Source of the DNA: Acinetobacter sp. NIPH 298
GTDB lineage: Bacteria > Pseudomonadota > Gammaproteobacteria > Pseudomonadales > Moraxellaceae
Direction of reading: 5' to 3'
DNA: 64,000 nt
Assembly (NCBI RefSeq): GCF_000369505.1
Contig: NZ_KB850053.1
Location: forward strand, 276,943 to 340,942
The position numbers and the translations under genes are program-made. This document shows, piece by piece, positions 35,186-44,011 of the stretch (position 1 is the first letter of the stretch; every line of letters begins with the position of its first letter). The notes beneath the pieces are model-generated. The model was not told the DNA's origin, made no database searches, and worked only from the letters and a program-made list of their open reading frames with translations.

Positions 35186-36673
35186 ATGTTTTCCAATGTA
35201 AGAGAACAATGGTTCTCCAATATCCGCGGCGATGTGCTGGCGGGTCTTGTTGTTGCTTTAGCACTCGTTCCTGAAGCAATTGCATTTTCGATTATTGCAG
35301 GTGTAGATCCTAAAATTGGTCTATATGCGTCGTTCTGTATCGCAGTTGTGATTTCTTTTGTTGGCGGTCGCCCAGGTATGATTTCCGCTGCAACAGGTGC
35401 AATGGCATTACTCATGGTTACGCTGGTAAAAGAGCATGGACTGGAATATCTACTCGCTGCGACGATCCTGACAGGGGTCCTGCAAATTGTGGCAGGCTAT
35501 TTAAAACTGGCGCAATTTATGCGCTTTGTGTCTAAATCTGTCGTTATCGGCTTTGTGAATGCCTTAGCAATTTTGATTTTTATGGCACAGTTACCTGAAC
35601 TCACCAATGTCACATGGCATGTCTATGCGATGACTGCGGCAGGTTTAGCGATTATTTATTTATTCCCATACATCCCTAAAATCGGAACATTAATTCCATC
35701 GCCTTTGGTGACCATTGTGGTTTTAACCATTGTTGCAACTCTGATGGGACTCGACATTCGTACCGTCGGAGATATGGGTCAATTGCCTGATACTCTGCCT
35801 GTGTTCTTGCTACCAGACATTCCACTGAACTTAGAAACACTTCGTATTATTTTCCCTTATGCAGCAGCGATGGCCGCCGTGGGTTTGCTTGAGTCGATGA
35901 TGACAGCCACGATTGTCGATGATTTAACCGATACTTCGAGTGACAAAAACCGCGAATGTAAAGGCCAAGGGGTAGCCAATATCGCCTCTGGTTTTATGGG
36001 TGGTATGGCGGGTTGTGCCATGATTGGTCAATCCATTATTAATGTTAAATCTGGCGGTCGTACTCGTTTATCTACATTCTGTGCAGGTATATTCTTGTTG
36101 ATCATGGTGGTGTTCATTAGTGATTGGCTGAAAATCATTCCGATGGCTGCATTGGTCGCTGTGATGATCATGGTATCAATTGGTACATTTAACTGGGATT
36201 CACTCAGAAATATTCGCCAATACCCACTCTCAAGTAATATCGTCATGATCGCGACCGTTGCGATTGTTGTGGCAACCCATAACTTGGCTTATGGTGTACT
36301 CATCGGTGTGCTGTTATCTGCGCTATTTTTTGCCAATAAAATCGAACGTTATATGGCAGTTCAATCTGTTTTCGATGAAACTGAAAGTACCCGTACCTAT
36401 GTGGTTACTGGTCAGATCTTCTTTAGTTCTGCGGATAAATTTACGGCATCATTTGATTTCAAAGAAGCAATTTCAAAAATTGTAATTGATGTTAGTCAAG
36501 CGCATTTCTGGGATGTTTCAGCTGTAGCAGCCGTTGATAAAGTTGTGATTAAATTTAAACGTGAAGGAACGGATGTTGAACTGATCGGGATGAATGAAGC
36601 AAGTCAAACGATGGTTGATAAATTTGGTGTACATGACAAACCAAATGCGCTAGATCGTTTGGACAATCACTAG
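35186..36673 (+). CDS. SulP-family anion transporter with STAS domain
   Basis: A 495-aa inner-membrane transporter. It has about 11-12 membrane segments and the SulP start ([37 protein letters not shown], read as two blocks), and a C-terminal STAS domain of about 90 residues ([21 protein letters not shown]). The LVPEAIAF and TGAMALL patterns are like the BicA/bicarbonate and sulfate branches; which anion it carries cannot be told. A UspA gene follows after 116 nt and the pair is probably one operon. Expression may be controlled by the attenuator-like leader. Confidence 0.9.
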   Translation: MFSNVREQWFSNIRGDVLAGLVVALALVPEAIAFSIIAGVDPKIGLYASFCIAVVISFVGGRPGMISAATGAMALLMVTLVKEHGLEYLLAATILTGVLQIVAGYLKLAQFMRFVSKSVVIGFVNALAILIFMAQLPELTNVTWHVYAMTAAGLAIIYLFPYIPKIGTLIPSPLVTIVVLTIVATLMGLDIRTVGDMGQLPDTLPVFLLPDIPLNLETLRIIFPYAAAMAAVGLLESMMTATIVDDLTDTSSDKNRECKGQGVANIASGFMGGMAGCAMIGQSIINVKSGGRTRLSTFCAGIFLLIMVVFISDWLKIIPMAALVAVMIMVSIGTFNWDSLRNIRQYPLSSNIVMIATVAIVVATHNLAYGVLIGVLLSALFFANKIERYMAVQSVFDETESTRTYVVTGQIFFSSADKFTASFDFKEAISKIVIDVSQAHFWDVSAVAAVDKVVIKFKREGTDVELIGMNEASQTMVDKFGVHDKPNALDRLDNH

Positions 36674-36677
36674 ACCG

Positions 36678-36764
36678 CTTTCATCATACTTTATTCCCTC
36701 TTTATGTTTCTCCCACTGGGAGAATGAGGAACGATTGAAGTTCCGCAAGAGGGATTGATGAAAG
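36678..36764 (+). ncRNA. Structured intercistronic RNA element between sulP and uspA
   Basis: Starting 4 nt after the sulP stop, CTTTCATCA (36678-36686) pairs with TGATGAAAG (36756-36764). Inside, TCCCTCTT (36695-36702) pairs with AAGAGGGA (36747-36754). Enclosed are two hairpins, TTCTCCC-ACT-GGGAGAA (36708-36724) and GGAAC-N7-GTTCC (36728-36744). All stems are perfect and together form a three-way junction just before the uspA ribosome site (AAAAGGAAA). It could be a processing or stability element or a sensor; no known class is recognised. Confidence 0.5.
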
Positions 36765-36789
36765 AAGTCCCTAAAAGGAAATTATAACA

Positions 36790-37641
36790 ATGTCAAAAAT
36801 TATTGCGTGTATTGATGGTTCAATCGGCACAAATACGGTATGTGATTATGCTGCTTGGTTTAGCCAAAAACTGAATGCGCCACTTGAACTTTTACATGTG
36901 ATCGATACGCCGAGAGCGCAAGTACCACAGGATTTAAGCGGTGCGATTGGCTTGGGAAGTCGAGAAAGCTTATTAAATGAGTTAGTAGAGCTAGATGAAC
37001 GTCGAGGAAAAATTGAGATTGAGCATGGCAAAATTTTGCTTCGTGAGGCAAAAAAATATGTGCTAGACAACTTCAGTCTCGATGTACATAGCTTCCAACG
37101 TCGTGGCAGTTTGTTAGAAACCATTGTCGCGTTAGAAGATGATATACGTGTGCTGATCATGGGAAAACATGGTACTCAAACTGCATACCATTCCGATAAA
37201 ATAGGCACACAAATCGAGAATGTAGTCCGTGCCATTCACCAACCTGTTTTAATTGCTTCATCACCCTTCACTCAGCCTCAATCTTTCTTAGTGGCGTTTG
37301 ATGGCAGTGCAACGGCGAAGAAGTGCGTAGAGAAGATTGCGAATAGCCCTTTACTTAAAGGACTCGCTGCACATCTGGTCTATGTAGGTCAACCCAACCA
37401 AGAAATACACACTCAACTTGCTTGGGCAAAAGAACAATTAGAGTCACAAGGCTTTAATATGACATTAAGCACTTTGGAAGGTGATGTTGATGAAAGTATT
37501 CTGAATTACGCCGACCAAAAGAATATTGATTTAATAGTGATCGGTGCTTATGGACACTCCAAAATCCGTCAATTCTTTATTGGTAGCACCACCACAAAAC
37601 TATTAGTTCGCTCCACAAAACCTGTGCTATTGCTAAGATAA
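36790..37641 (+). CDS. Universal stress protein, tandem UspA domains
   Basis: A 283-aa cytoplasmic protein made of two Usp domains. The first (MSKIIACIDGSIGTN to VLIASS) has lost part of the nucleotide loop. The second (SFLVAFDGSATAKK to PVLLLR) keeps the ATP-binding pattern GAYGHSKIRQFFIGSTT. Tandem Usp proteins next to SulP transporters are a recurrent pair, and the Usp may regulate the transporter through a bound nucleotide. That link is inference. Ribosome site AAAAGGAAA precedes the ATG. Confidence 0.9.
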   Translation: MSKIIACIDGSIGTNTVCDYAAWFSQKLNAPLELLHVIDTPRAQVPQDLSGAIGLGSRESLLNELVELDERRGKIEIEHGKILLREAKKYVLDNFSLDVHSFQRRGSLLETIVALEDDIRVLIMGKHGTQTAYHSDKIGTQIENVVRAIHQPVLIASSPFTQPQSFLVAFDGSATAKKCVEKIANSPLLKGLAAHLVYVGQPNQEIHTQLAWAKEQLESQGFNMTLSTLEGDVDESILNYADQKNIDLIVIGAYGHSKIRQFFIGSTTTKLLVRSTKPVLLLR

Positions 37642-37652
37642 GCTCGGGGAAA

Positions 37653-37693
37653 CATTTCATTTAGCAAGGTATTTAGCTCTGCTAAATGAAGTG
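37653..37693 (+). promoter_or_regulatory. Long stem-loop upstream of the EamA gene
   Basis: CATTTCATTTAGCA and TGCTAAATGAAGTG form a 14-bp stem (one G-T pair) with a 13-nt loop. There is no T-run, so simple termination of uspA is unlikely. It ends 17 nt before the GTG start and may affect translation or mRNA stability. Confidence 0.45.
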
Positions 37694-37710
37694 TCGCTTT
37701 AGGAACTGTT

Positions 37711-38604
37711 GTGACAAGATTTAACGCCTATACGCCTCAACTCGCCCTGATTTTTATTACTATGATTTGGGGTGGTACTTTTTTAGCGGTGCAATATGCG
37801 CTGAATTTTAGTACGCCGATGTTTTTTGTCGGTTGTCGTTTTGCGGTGGCGGCATTGGTGATCTTGCTTATTTCGGTGAAGTCCATGGCTGGTTTGACGC
37901 TCAAGGAAACTCTTGCAGGTACAGCAATTGGTCTCATGATTGCCATTGGTTATGGTACACAAACCATTGGCCTGCAAACGATCCTGAGTAGTGAATCGGC
38001 CTTTCTGACAGCGCTTTATGTTCCACTCGTTCCCATATTGATGTGGATCATTTTCCAGAAAAGCCCCTCCTTGATGACATGGATCGGTACAGCCTTGGCA
38101 TTTATCGGTTTAGTCTTTTTAACTGGGAATGGTTTTTCGAGTATCAATTTAAATTATGGGCAAATGCTCACTTTGATCTGTGCCGTTGTGATCGCTTTAG
38201 AAATTATTTTGATCGGATATTTTGCAGGAAAAGTGAATCTGAGACGTGTCACGGTGGTTCAGTTGGTGGTTGCTTCTGGATTGTCATTTGCCAGTATGCC
38301 CCTTGTTGGTGAACATAGTATTCCAGTTTTTTCTTGGCCCTTAGTGATGATCGCAGTGGGATTAGGGCTTGCCAGTGCATTGATTCAATTTGTGATGAAT
38401 TGGGCACAACGTATGGTTGATCCAAGCCGTGCTGCCATCATTTATGCTGGCGAACCTGTTTGGGCAGGATTATTTGGGCGTATCGCAGGTGAAAGGTTGC
38501 CGCTACTGGCATTATTTGGTGGTTTACTGGTGGTCTTAGGGGTTTTGGTGAGTGAGTTGAAATTGAGGTCTTTTAAGAAGAACCTGAAAGATAAAGAATT
38601 TTAG
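37711..38604 (+). CDS. EamA/DMT-family transporter
   Basis: A 297-aa inner-membrane protein with ten membrane segments arranged as two EamA repeats (first: LALIFITMIWGGTFLAVQYA; second: CAVVIALEIILIGYFAGKVN with VDPSRAAIIYAGEPVWAGLF near its end). It starts at GTG 37711, 6 nt after AGGA. DMT exporters move amino acids, metabolites or drugs; the substrate here is unknown. It is followed immediately by the first of the two repeats that flank the fic gene. Confidence 0.88.
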   Translation: MTRFNAYTPQLALIFITMIWGGTFLAVQYALNFSTPMFFVGCRFAVAALVILLISVKSMAGLTLKETLAGTAIGLMIAIGYGTQTIGLQTILSSESAFLTALYVPLVPILMWIIFQKSPSLMTWIGTALAFIGLVFLTGNGFSSINLNYGQMLTLICAVVIALEIILIGYFAGKVNLRRVTVVQLVVASGLSFASMPLVGEHSIPVFSWPLVMIAVGLGLASALIQFVMNWAQRMVDPSRAAIIYAGEPVWAGLFGRIAGERLPLLALFGGLLVVLGVLVSELKLRSFKKNLKDKEF

Positions 38605-38617
38605 TACAATCAAAAAG

Positions 38618-38707
38618 ACTGACATTTTTACTGACATTTTTTTCCATTGGAATACTGTAATCATTTGAGATATATTAAAAAAGTACTGACATTTTTACTG
38701 ACATTTT
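38618..38707. repeat. Left ~90-bp repeat flanking fic
   Basis: Two tandem doublets of ACTGACATTTTT (starts at 38618 and 38685, exactly 67 bp apart) with a conserved AT-rich core between them (ATCATTTGA-ATATATTAAAA). The same structure and spacing recur at 39916-40005. It ends 12 nt before the fic start codon, so it spans the expected fic promoter. Confidence 0.8.
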
Positions 38708-38719
38708 CCCGAGAAAATT

Positions 38720-39904
38720 ATGCCTGAACTGAGTAAAACATGGCTAGATGATCATACTTTAAGAATAATGACCTATAAATCTGGTTCATTTACTTTTAGT
38801 TTAAATTTAGATTTAGAAAAGTTGCAGGCCATCATTGACCGCATCAACGATGCCCAAAGACGTTTTAATAAAATGCCAGGGTTACCACAGATCATCGATC
38901 AAATGCAGGACAAAGTGCTTGCCAGTAGTATTTATAGTACCAATACAATCGAAGGTGGTGAATTCAGTGAAGCTGAAACTGAAAAAATTCTTAAAACCGA
39001 TCCAAAGTTAATCCAAAAAACAGCTGAAAAAAGATTAACGAATTTAAAACAAGCAATTGAGTGGATTAAACAATTTAGTCATCAAGAACTGCAACCCAAT
39101 CAAGGCCAAAATATTTCGCTACACCACGTACTTACATTACATCAGTTAGTCTCTCAAAGTATTGATGAGCAAAATAACCCTCCTAAGCAATTTCGAAACA
39201 ATCAACCAACACAACAAACACGTGTCGGTGATCCTGAACATGGTGGTTCTTATCGTCCCCCAAAATGCCTTGAAGATATAGAATATCTTATGCTTGCATG
39301 GGTCGAGTGGTTGAATAGTCCTGCGATCATTCAACAGTCTGCACTCGTTCGAGCAAGTCTGGCACATTATTATTTTGAATTAATCCATCCCTTTTGGGAT
39401 GGTAATGGTCGGACAGGTCGCTTAATTGAAATGCTGATTTTAGAGCAATCTGGTTACCGTTTTAGCTCATCTGCGATTTGGAAATATTATCAAGAAAATA
39501 TCCACCAATATTTTGCTTTATTTAACCAATGCCGTAAGTTAGCAGATAAGAAAGAACCTCTGGCACACCACGGCTTTGTTGATTTCATGGCGACAGGAAT
39601 GCTTGGAACAATTAATTTATTACATGATCAAGGTGATGATTTAATTCGTTTTCTACTCTATAAGAATGCACTTAATGAAGCACGAAATCAAAAAATACTA
39701 TCTGAAAGACAATTTCAAGTTGTCACTCTTTATATGTCATTGATTGCGAAAGAGAGCGTTTCTTTTTCACCAAGCGAACTTTATAAACAAGCGGTGGTTC
39801 AAGCACTATTTACAGGGAAAACCGAACGCACTTACTTTAGAGATATTGATAAAATCGTGAAAATGGGCTTTTTAAAAGAGCATCATGGAAAATTGCTCTT
39901 CTAA
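38720..39904 (+). CDS. Fic-domain AMP-transferase with class II inhibitory motif and winged helix
   Basis: A 394-aa protein. The N-terminal helix carries T74-x-x-x-E78-G79 (TNTIEGG), the self-inhibitory motif of class II Fic proteins. The active loop is HPFWDGNGRTGR (223-234), which transfers AMP from ATP to a target hydroxyl. The last ~90 residues (FSPSELYKQAVVQALFTGKT, YFRDIDKIVKMGFLKEHHG) form a winged-helix domain. The gene lies between two matched 90-bp repeats, so it may be a cassette or may bind those repeats to control itself. Target unknown; no antitoxin gene adjacent. Confidence 0.92.
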   Translation: MPELSKTWLDDHTLRIMTYKSGSFTFSLNLDLEKLQAIIDRINDAQRRFNKMPGLPQIIDQMQDKVLASSIYSTNTIEGGEFSEAETEKILKTDPKLIQKTAEKRLTNLKQAIEWIKQFSHQELQPNQGQNISLHHVLTLHQLVSQSIDEQNNPPKQFRNNQPTQQTRVGDPEHGGSYRPPKCLEDIEYLMLAWVEWLNSPAIIQQSALVRASLAHYYFELIHPFWDGNGRTGRLIEMLILEQSGYRFSSSAIWKYYQENIHQYFALFNQCRKLADKKEPLAHHGFVDFMATGMLGTINLLHDQGDDLIRFLLYKNALNEARNQKILSERQFQVVTLYMSLIAKESVSFSPSELYKQAVVQALFTGKTERTYFRDIDKIVKMGFLKEHHGKLLF

Positions 39905-39915
39905 AGTGTAAGATC

Positions 39916-40005
39916 ACTGACATTTTTACTGACATTTACTACCATTAAAATGATTTAATCATTTGATATATATTAAAATAGCACTGACATTTTTACTGAC
40001 ATTTT
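39916..40005. repeat. Right ~90-bp repeat flanking fic
   Basis: Same orientation as the left copy: ACTGACATTTTT doublets starting at 39916 and 39983, again 67 bp apart, with ATCATTTGATATATATTAAA between them. It begins 11 nt after the fic stop. The outer doublets are nearly identical between copies while the linker has diverged slightly. Confidence 0.8.
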
Positions 40006-40047
40006 TAGAAAAAAAGTTGATAGAGGTGTCTCTATCAACTTTTCATC

Positions 40048-40440
40048 TTACGAATACATCGGTTTATTATCATTTAACGCAATCAAACCACGAATCGCAC
40101 GATAAACGATCCATATCCATGCAACAAAAATAACCGATACACAGAAAACCGTGCCAGACAGTGCAACACCAGCAAATGCATTTGGATTATCGCCTGTCAA
40201 AAACAGGAAGAAAAATGGGATAAATGCAATAATATTCCACGCTAAATACCACCAAAATGTGCGAATTTGCCAAGTAAAGTGGCTTTCAAAAATTGAACCT
40301 TGTACATCGCTACGTTTCACATAGTTAATAATCAAGGCAATGATCGCCAATAAACCACCGCTAAAAATCGCAATAATATAAAGCACATAAAGAATCAAGG
40401 TCAAAGTACGATTCGGGTCTTGATCAACAGAGTAATTCAT
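40048..40440 (-). CDS. DUF4870-like membrane protein
   Basis: A 130-aa protein with three to four membrane segments and the pattern LTLILYVLYIIAIFSGGLLA, then VKRSDVQGSIFESHFTWQIRTFWW, and a short conserved end RAIRGLIALNDNKPMY. This is the layout of the DUF4870/Tic20-like group of small membrane proteins of unknown function. It lies 24 nt after the cold-shock/DUF1294 gene on the same strand and is probably co-transcribed with it. Confidence 0.82.
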   Translation of the reverse strand: MNYSVDQDPNRTLTLILYVLYIIAIFSGGLLAIIALIINYVKRSDVQGSIFESHFTWQIRTFWWYLAWNIIAFIPFFFLFLTGDNPNAFAGVALSGTVFCVSVIFVAWIWIVYRAIRGLIALNDNKPMYS

Positions 40441-40464
40441 TTTTATTTAGCTCCAAAACCTCCC

Positions 40465-41082
40465 TCAATGAAAAATATTGAGTGGAGAAATTAACCAACA
40501 TATCAACAATATATGAAAGGCTATGGTACAGAAATAAATCTTACGAAATGGTTGTTTTTGTGTTTTATGTCTCAGTTTTTGTTGAGCAAGCCAACCAGCG
40601 CACCATCCTCCTAAAGAATCAACGATATGCAGAGTCTGTTCGGGTATACGACGATTGCCCAATTGCGCTGCCTCTTTGTCTTGAGAATACAACCAGTAAC
40701 TTAGTGCATTCATCAAGCTTACAAAGAGCAAAGTAAACGGCGGTAATAGCTTGCTAAAACTCGCAATCACCATAAAGACAATATAAACCCCAATCCCGAC
40801 TTTCATCGGCGACCATCCAGTCGCTGTGGTCGGTCGAACAGGCGCGGCTTTATGCTCAATCACTTGTGATGCTTTCAAATAAACAACTTGTTGCGCACGA
40901 TAGCGACCGCGCTCATCTAAAATCACCAAATAATCTAAAGCACAGCCCACAATCGGTCTTGGCCCAGTACGAGCAAAGTCTTTAATATGTAGAAAAACTC
41001 GCTCTTTCTTCGCATCATTGGGTTGAATAAAGCCATAGCCTTTGTCATCAAACCATTCCACTAAACGTCCTTGATCTCGCAT
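40465..41082 (-). CDS. Cold-shock-domain protein fused to DUF1294 membrane domain
   Basis: A 205-aa protein. Residues 1-70 form a cold-shock nucleic-acid-binding domain (GRLVEWFDDKGYGFIQPND, VFLHIKDF). Residues 95-205 form the DUF1294 region with three to four membrane segments and the conserved LYSQDKEAAQLGNRRIPEQTLH, then GGWCAGWLAQQKLRHKTQKQ (adjacent). The fusion is a known bacterial architecture with no settled function. It lies 9 nt after thrB on the same strand. Confidence 0.9.
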   Translation of the reverse strand: MRDQGRLVEWFDDKGYGFIQPNDAKKERVFLHIKDFARTGPRPIVGCALDYLVILDERGRYRAQQVVYLKASQVIEHKAAPVRPTTATGWSPMKVGIGVYIVFMVIASFSKLLPPFTLLFVSLMNALSYWLYSQDKEAAQLGNRRIPEQTLHIVDSLGGWCAGWLAQQKLRHKTQKQPFRKIYFCTIAFHILLICWLISPLNIFH

Positions 41083-41091
41083 GACTTTTTC

Positions 41092-42042
41092 CTAAGCTGT
41101 GATTCGTTGTAATCGGTCTAGTAACATCATTCGCATTTCAACGGGATCTTTCTGAGAAATATCTTCACCTGTACGACCATGCGCTGCATTTTTCTGCGCC
41201 ACTTGCAAACGCATACTCCAAAAACGGCAAGCCGCCATCGCCAAATAAATATCTAAACACGCCAGCTCATCGTCGCTAAGTGTACGAATCACCTGATAAG
41301 CCGCCAAGAATGCATCTGCTTTGCTCTGATCAAGATACGCTTGTGGATAGGCAGTACAGAAATCATTGATACTAATCGCAATATCAAATAGCCACTCATC
41401 TTGATTGAGTTCATAAAAATCAAGAATACCGTTTAACTGATTGCCTTCAAATAGCGTGTTGTCTCTAAATAAGTCTGAATGAATAAAGCCCACTGGACGA
41501 TCAGGGTGTTGTTGTGTGATGTCGGCAAATTGCTGAAAGACCAGCGCCAATAAACTTTGATCATCAATATTCATCTGTGGCTTGAGCTGTTCAGCGACAT
41601 CTGACCAATACTGATGATTACGGTTAAAATCACGTTCTAGAGCAAAGCCTTGCAAAGCCAAATGTAATTTTGCTTGTGCTTGAGCAATCGCTTGAATCTG
41701 CTCAATGGTCGTATCTTCTGGATGTTCACCCATGATTCGTGGCGCAATTTGTGCAGGTTTATCGGCAATACTATGAATCGCTTGACCGTGGTGTTTCAAG
41801 GGCACTGCCACAGGCACGCCTGCTTGTCCCAAACAATCCAGTACAGGCACCAGTTCACCTGCTCCGATCGCATCTAATTCTTCAAAAACCGTTAAAACAT
41901 ACTGCTTCTGATTTTGATCCACCAAAAAATAATTGGTGTTTTGAATACCGCCTTGGATTGGAATCAGGTCAATCACTGCCAAACCATAAGGCTCAGCAAA
42001 GGCTTGAACTTGTTCTAAACTCAACGGGGTATAAACCGACAT
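41092..42042 (-). CDS. thrB: Homoserine kinase (APH-fold, ThrB2 type)
   Basis: A 316-aa homoserine kinase of the aminoglycoside-phosphotransferase fold, phosphorylating homoserine in threonine synthesis. The catalytic loop is PVGFIHSDLFRDNTLFEGN with H-x-D, and the metal site is GILDFYELNQDEWLFDIAI. The start MSVYTPLSLEQVQAFAEPYG at ATG 42042, preceded by AGG, is the family's usual N-terminus; the frame is open further upstream but those residues are not family-like. This enzyme type replaces the GHMP homoserine kinase in pseudomonads and Acinetobacter. Confidence 0.93.
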   Translation of the reverse strand: MSVYTPLSLEQVQAFAEPYGLAVIDLIPIQGGIQNTNYFLVDQNQKQYVLTVFEELDAIGAGELVPVLDCLGQAGVPVAVPLKHHGQAIHSIADKPAQIAPRIMGEHPEDTTIEQIQAIAQAQAKLHLALQGFALERDFNRNHQYWSDVAEQLKPQMNIDDQSLLALVFQQFADITQQHPDRPVGFIHSDLFRDNTLFEGNQLNGILDFYELNQDEWLFDIAISINDFCTAYPQAYLDQSKADAFLAAYQVIRTLSDDELACLDIYLAMAACRFWSMRLQVAQKNAAHGRTGEDISQKDPVEMRMMLLDRLQRITA

Positions 42043-42154
42043 GGAAAACCTGCAAAAAATAGCTGTGAAGTTTGCTAGAATACCTGTTCCCTTCATGAAG
42101 GTGTAGCACCTAAATCGGTCTCCTTTCTTTATTGGCGATTTTTTGGAAAATTTT

Positions 42155-42913
42155 ATGCTCGCAAAACGTATTATCCCTTGCTTAGATGTTGATAATGGTC
42201 GAGTCGTCAAAGGCGTTCAATTCCTTGATATTCGTGATGCAGGTGATCCTGTCGAGGTTGCTCGTCGTTATAACGAACAAGGCGCCGATGAAATTACCTT
42301 TTTAGATATTACTGCTACCCATCATGGACGTGACACCACTTACCGTACTGTAGAACGCATGGCTGAAAGTGTCTTTGTGCCATTAACCGTCGGTGGCGGT
42401 GTGCGCAAAGTAGAAGATATTCGTTTACTGCTCAATGCTGGCGCGGATAAGGTCAGCATCAACTCAGCAGCCGTATTTAATCCTGAGTTTGTACAAGAAG
42501 CCTCTCAACGTTTCGGTGCGCAATGTATCGTGGTTGCGATTGATGCGAAAAAAACGGGTGAAAATAAGTGGGAAATTTTTACTCACGGCGGACGTAAACC
42601 GACAGGTATCGATGCGATTGAATGGGCGGTGAAAATGGCTGATTTTGGCGCAGGCGAATTATTGATTACCAGTATGGATGCCGATGGCACCAAAGCAGGC
42701 TATGACATCGCACTAATGCGTGCGATCAATGACCGCGTCAGTGTGCCAACCATTGCATCAGGTGGTGTAGGCAACTTACAACATTTAGCCGATGGTATTT
42801 TAAAAGGTGGCGCGGATGCAGTCCTTGCAGCCTCAATTTTCCACTTTGGTCAACATAGCATTCCTGAAGCGAAACAATATCTTGCTGAGCAAGGTATTGA
42901 AATGCGCCTCTAA
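42155..42913 (+). CDS. hisF: Imidazole glycerol phosphate synthase cyclase subunit
   Basis: A 252-aa TIM-barrel protein that, with HisH, makes imidazole-glycerol phosphate and AICAR. It begins [19 protein letters not shown] with the catalytic Asp11; the second, Asp130-type residue is in VVAIDAKK. Phosphate sites are VGGGVRK and ASGGVGN. I start at ATG 42155 after GGAAA. It is separated from hisH and divergent from thrB, followed by a terminator. Confidence 0.96.
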   Translation: MLAKRIIPCLDVDNGRVVKGVQFLDIRDAGDPVEVARRYNEQGADEITFLDITATHHGRDTTYRTVERMAESVFVPLTVGGGVRKVEDIRLLLNAGADKVSINSAAVFNPEFVQEASQRFGAQCIVVAIDAKKTGENKWEIFTHGGRKPTGIDAIEWAVKMADFGAGELLITSMDADGTKAGYDIALMRAINDRVSVPTIASGGVGNLQHLADGILKGGADAVLAASIFHFGQHSIPEAKQYLAEQGIEMRL

Positions 42914-42934
42914 ACCGTTTCTCTATTAACGCCA

Positions 42935-42967
42935 AACCTCTCAACTTTAATATTTGAGAGGTTTTTT
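42935..42967 (+). terminator. Terminator of hisF
   Basis: AACCTCTCAA / TTGAGAGGTT, 10-bp perfect stem followed by TTT, 22 nt past the hisF stop. The following 285 nt up to 43251 hold no gene that I can support. Confidence 0.88.
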
Positions 42968-42992
42968 ATGTGGTCATATTTAAGACAAAAAA

Positions 42993-43013
42993 ATACCCTG
43001 CTAAGCAAGGTAT
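42993..43013 (-). terminator. Possible minus-strand terminator
   Basis: On the minus strand, ATACC-T-TGCT / AGCA-G-GGTAT followed by seven T. It may end transcripts from the hydroxylase gene at 43252 some 240 nt upstream. Confidence 0.45.
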
Positions 43014-43251
43014 AGAAACTGCGTATATACAACGCCAGAGGGTAAGAGAACATACAGCCATTTTGAGTAAATTCTAAGCATTTAAAGTGCCTGAGCTAAA
43101 ATAGCGATAAAAGCAGCAGAAATATTGACATTAAAACCCTATTTTATTGACAATTCACGACAGCACCCCATTTGGTTTGCTCACGACCGATCTAAATACC
43201 GATCTCATCGAGGGATTCAATTCTGCACGTTGCATCCTTTAAATACTCAAT

Positions 43252-43896
43252 TTAAGCCACGGATTGCTTTTCTTCTTCTTTCATCACAGCAGATGCAAGC
43301 AGTTTTGGCTTTTGTTCCACCCACTTGGCAGGAAAAACTGATTCTATCGCTTGGGTAAGCAGCTTAGAGAATGTTGCGGGTAAAGGTATGCCCAATGGAT
43401 TGGCTTCTTTTAAGTCCGCAGAAGAGACCACACGCGTTCCCATCACATAATCAAACCAAGGACGCGTCACACACCAGTTGGCATCTTGGTTTGAGTTCAT
43501 ATGATGATCATAATGCCAAGGGATGCTAGCCTTCGCCCAATCAGGTTCTAAGTGCGCACGGCGATGCACATAATAATAATTCCCAGCACTGTAGAGTGCC
43601 GCCAAAGACATGCCTTTTGAGAATGGATAGAACGCCACGCTTGCCACCCCCGCCACCACCGCCAGTGACATCACTTCATTACGTGTGCGCCAATGTTCGA
43701 ATCCTTGCACATAACATTCATCGGCAAATTCCTGCTTACGCACTTCACGATGATGGGCCCAATGTGATTCCATGCTTTTTGGTACAGGGCTATATCGTGG
43801 CTGCCCTGAACGATGTACGCCATGCAAAATATATTTATGTGCAAACCATTCAAATGCATTGGCAACTGCCAAACCTGCAATAAAACCTTTTAGCAT
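43252..43896 (-). CDS. Fatty-acid hydroxylase / sterol-desaturase superfamily protein
   Basis: A 214-aa membrane protein with the histidine clusters of the di-iron hydroxylase superfamily: HKYILH (about residue 20), HWAHH, HRRAH and HYDHH. Two or three hydrophobic segments lie between. The family hydroxylates or desaturates lipids; the exact substrate is unknown. It is divergent from an AraC-type regulator at 44012, with a 115-nt shared promoter region, suggesting control by that regulator. Confidence 0.85.
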   Translation of the reverse strand: MLKGFIAGLAVANAFEWFAHKYILHGVHRSGQPRYSPVPKSMESHWAHHREVRKQEFADECYVQGFEHWRTRNEVMSLAVVAGVASVAFYPFSKGMSLAALYSAGNYYYVHRRAHLEPDWAKASIPWHYDHHMNSNQDANWCVTRPWFDYVMGTRVVSSADLKEANPLGIPLPATFSKLLTQAIESVFPAKWVEQKPKLLASAVMKEEEKQSVA

Positions 43897-44011
43897 GATT
43901 TTTTCCCAATCTGTCCTGACTTATATTCAGCATATAAATTTTGGTAGGCGAAGTATTGACGATACGCTATAGTTGTATTGACAAAACACGACAAACTAAG
44001 GAGTCGACAGG

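Noticed and set aside
38618..40005. CRISPR array suggested by regularly spaced ACTGACATTTTT repeats
   Set aside because: Only two repeat groups per flank, a conserved rather than unique spacer, a gene between them and no cas genes.
43125..43358. 77-aa open frame on the plus strand before the hydroxylase gene
   Set aside because: Its second half overlaps the end of the hydroxylase gene, it has no good ribosome site and no recognisable sequence features.
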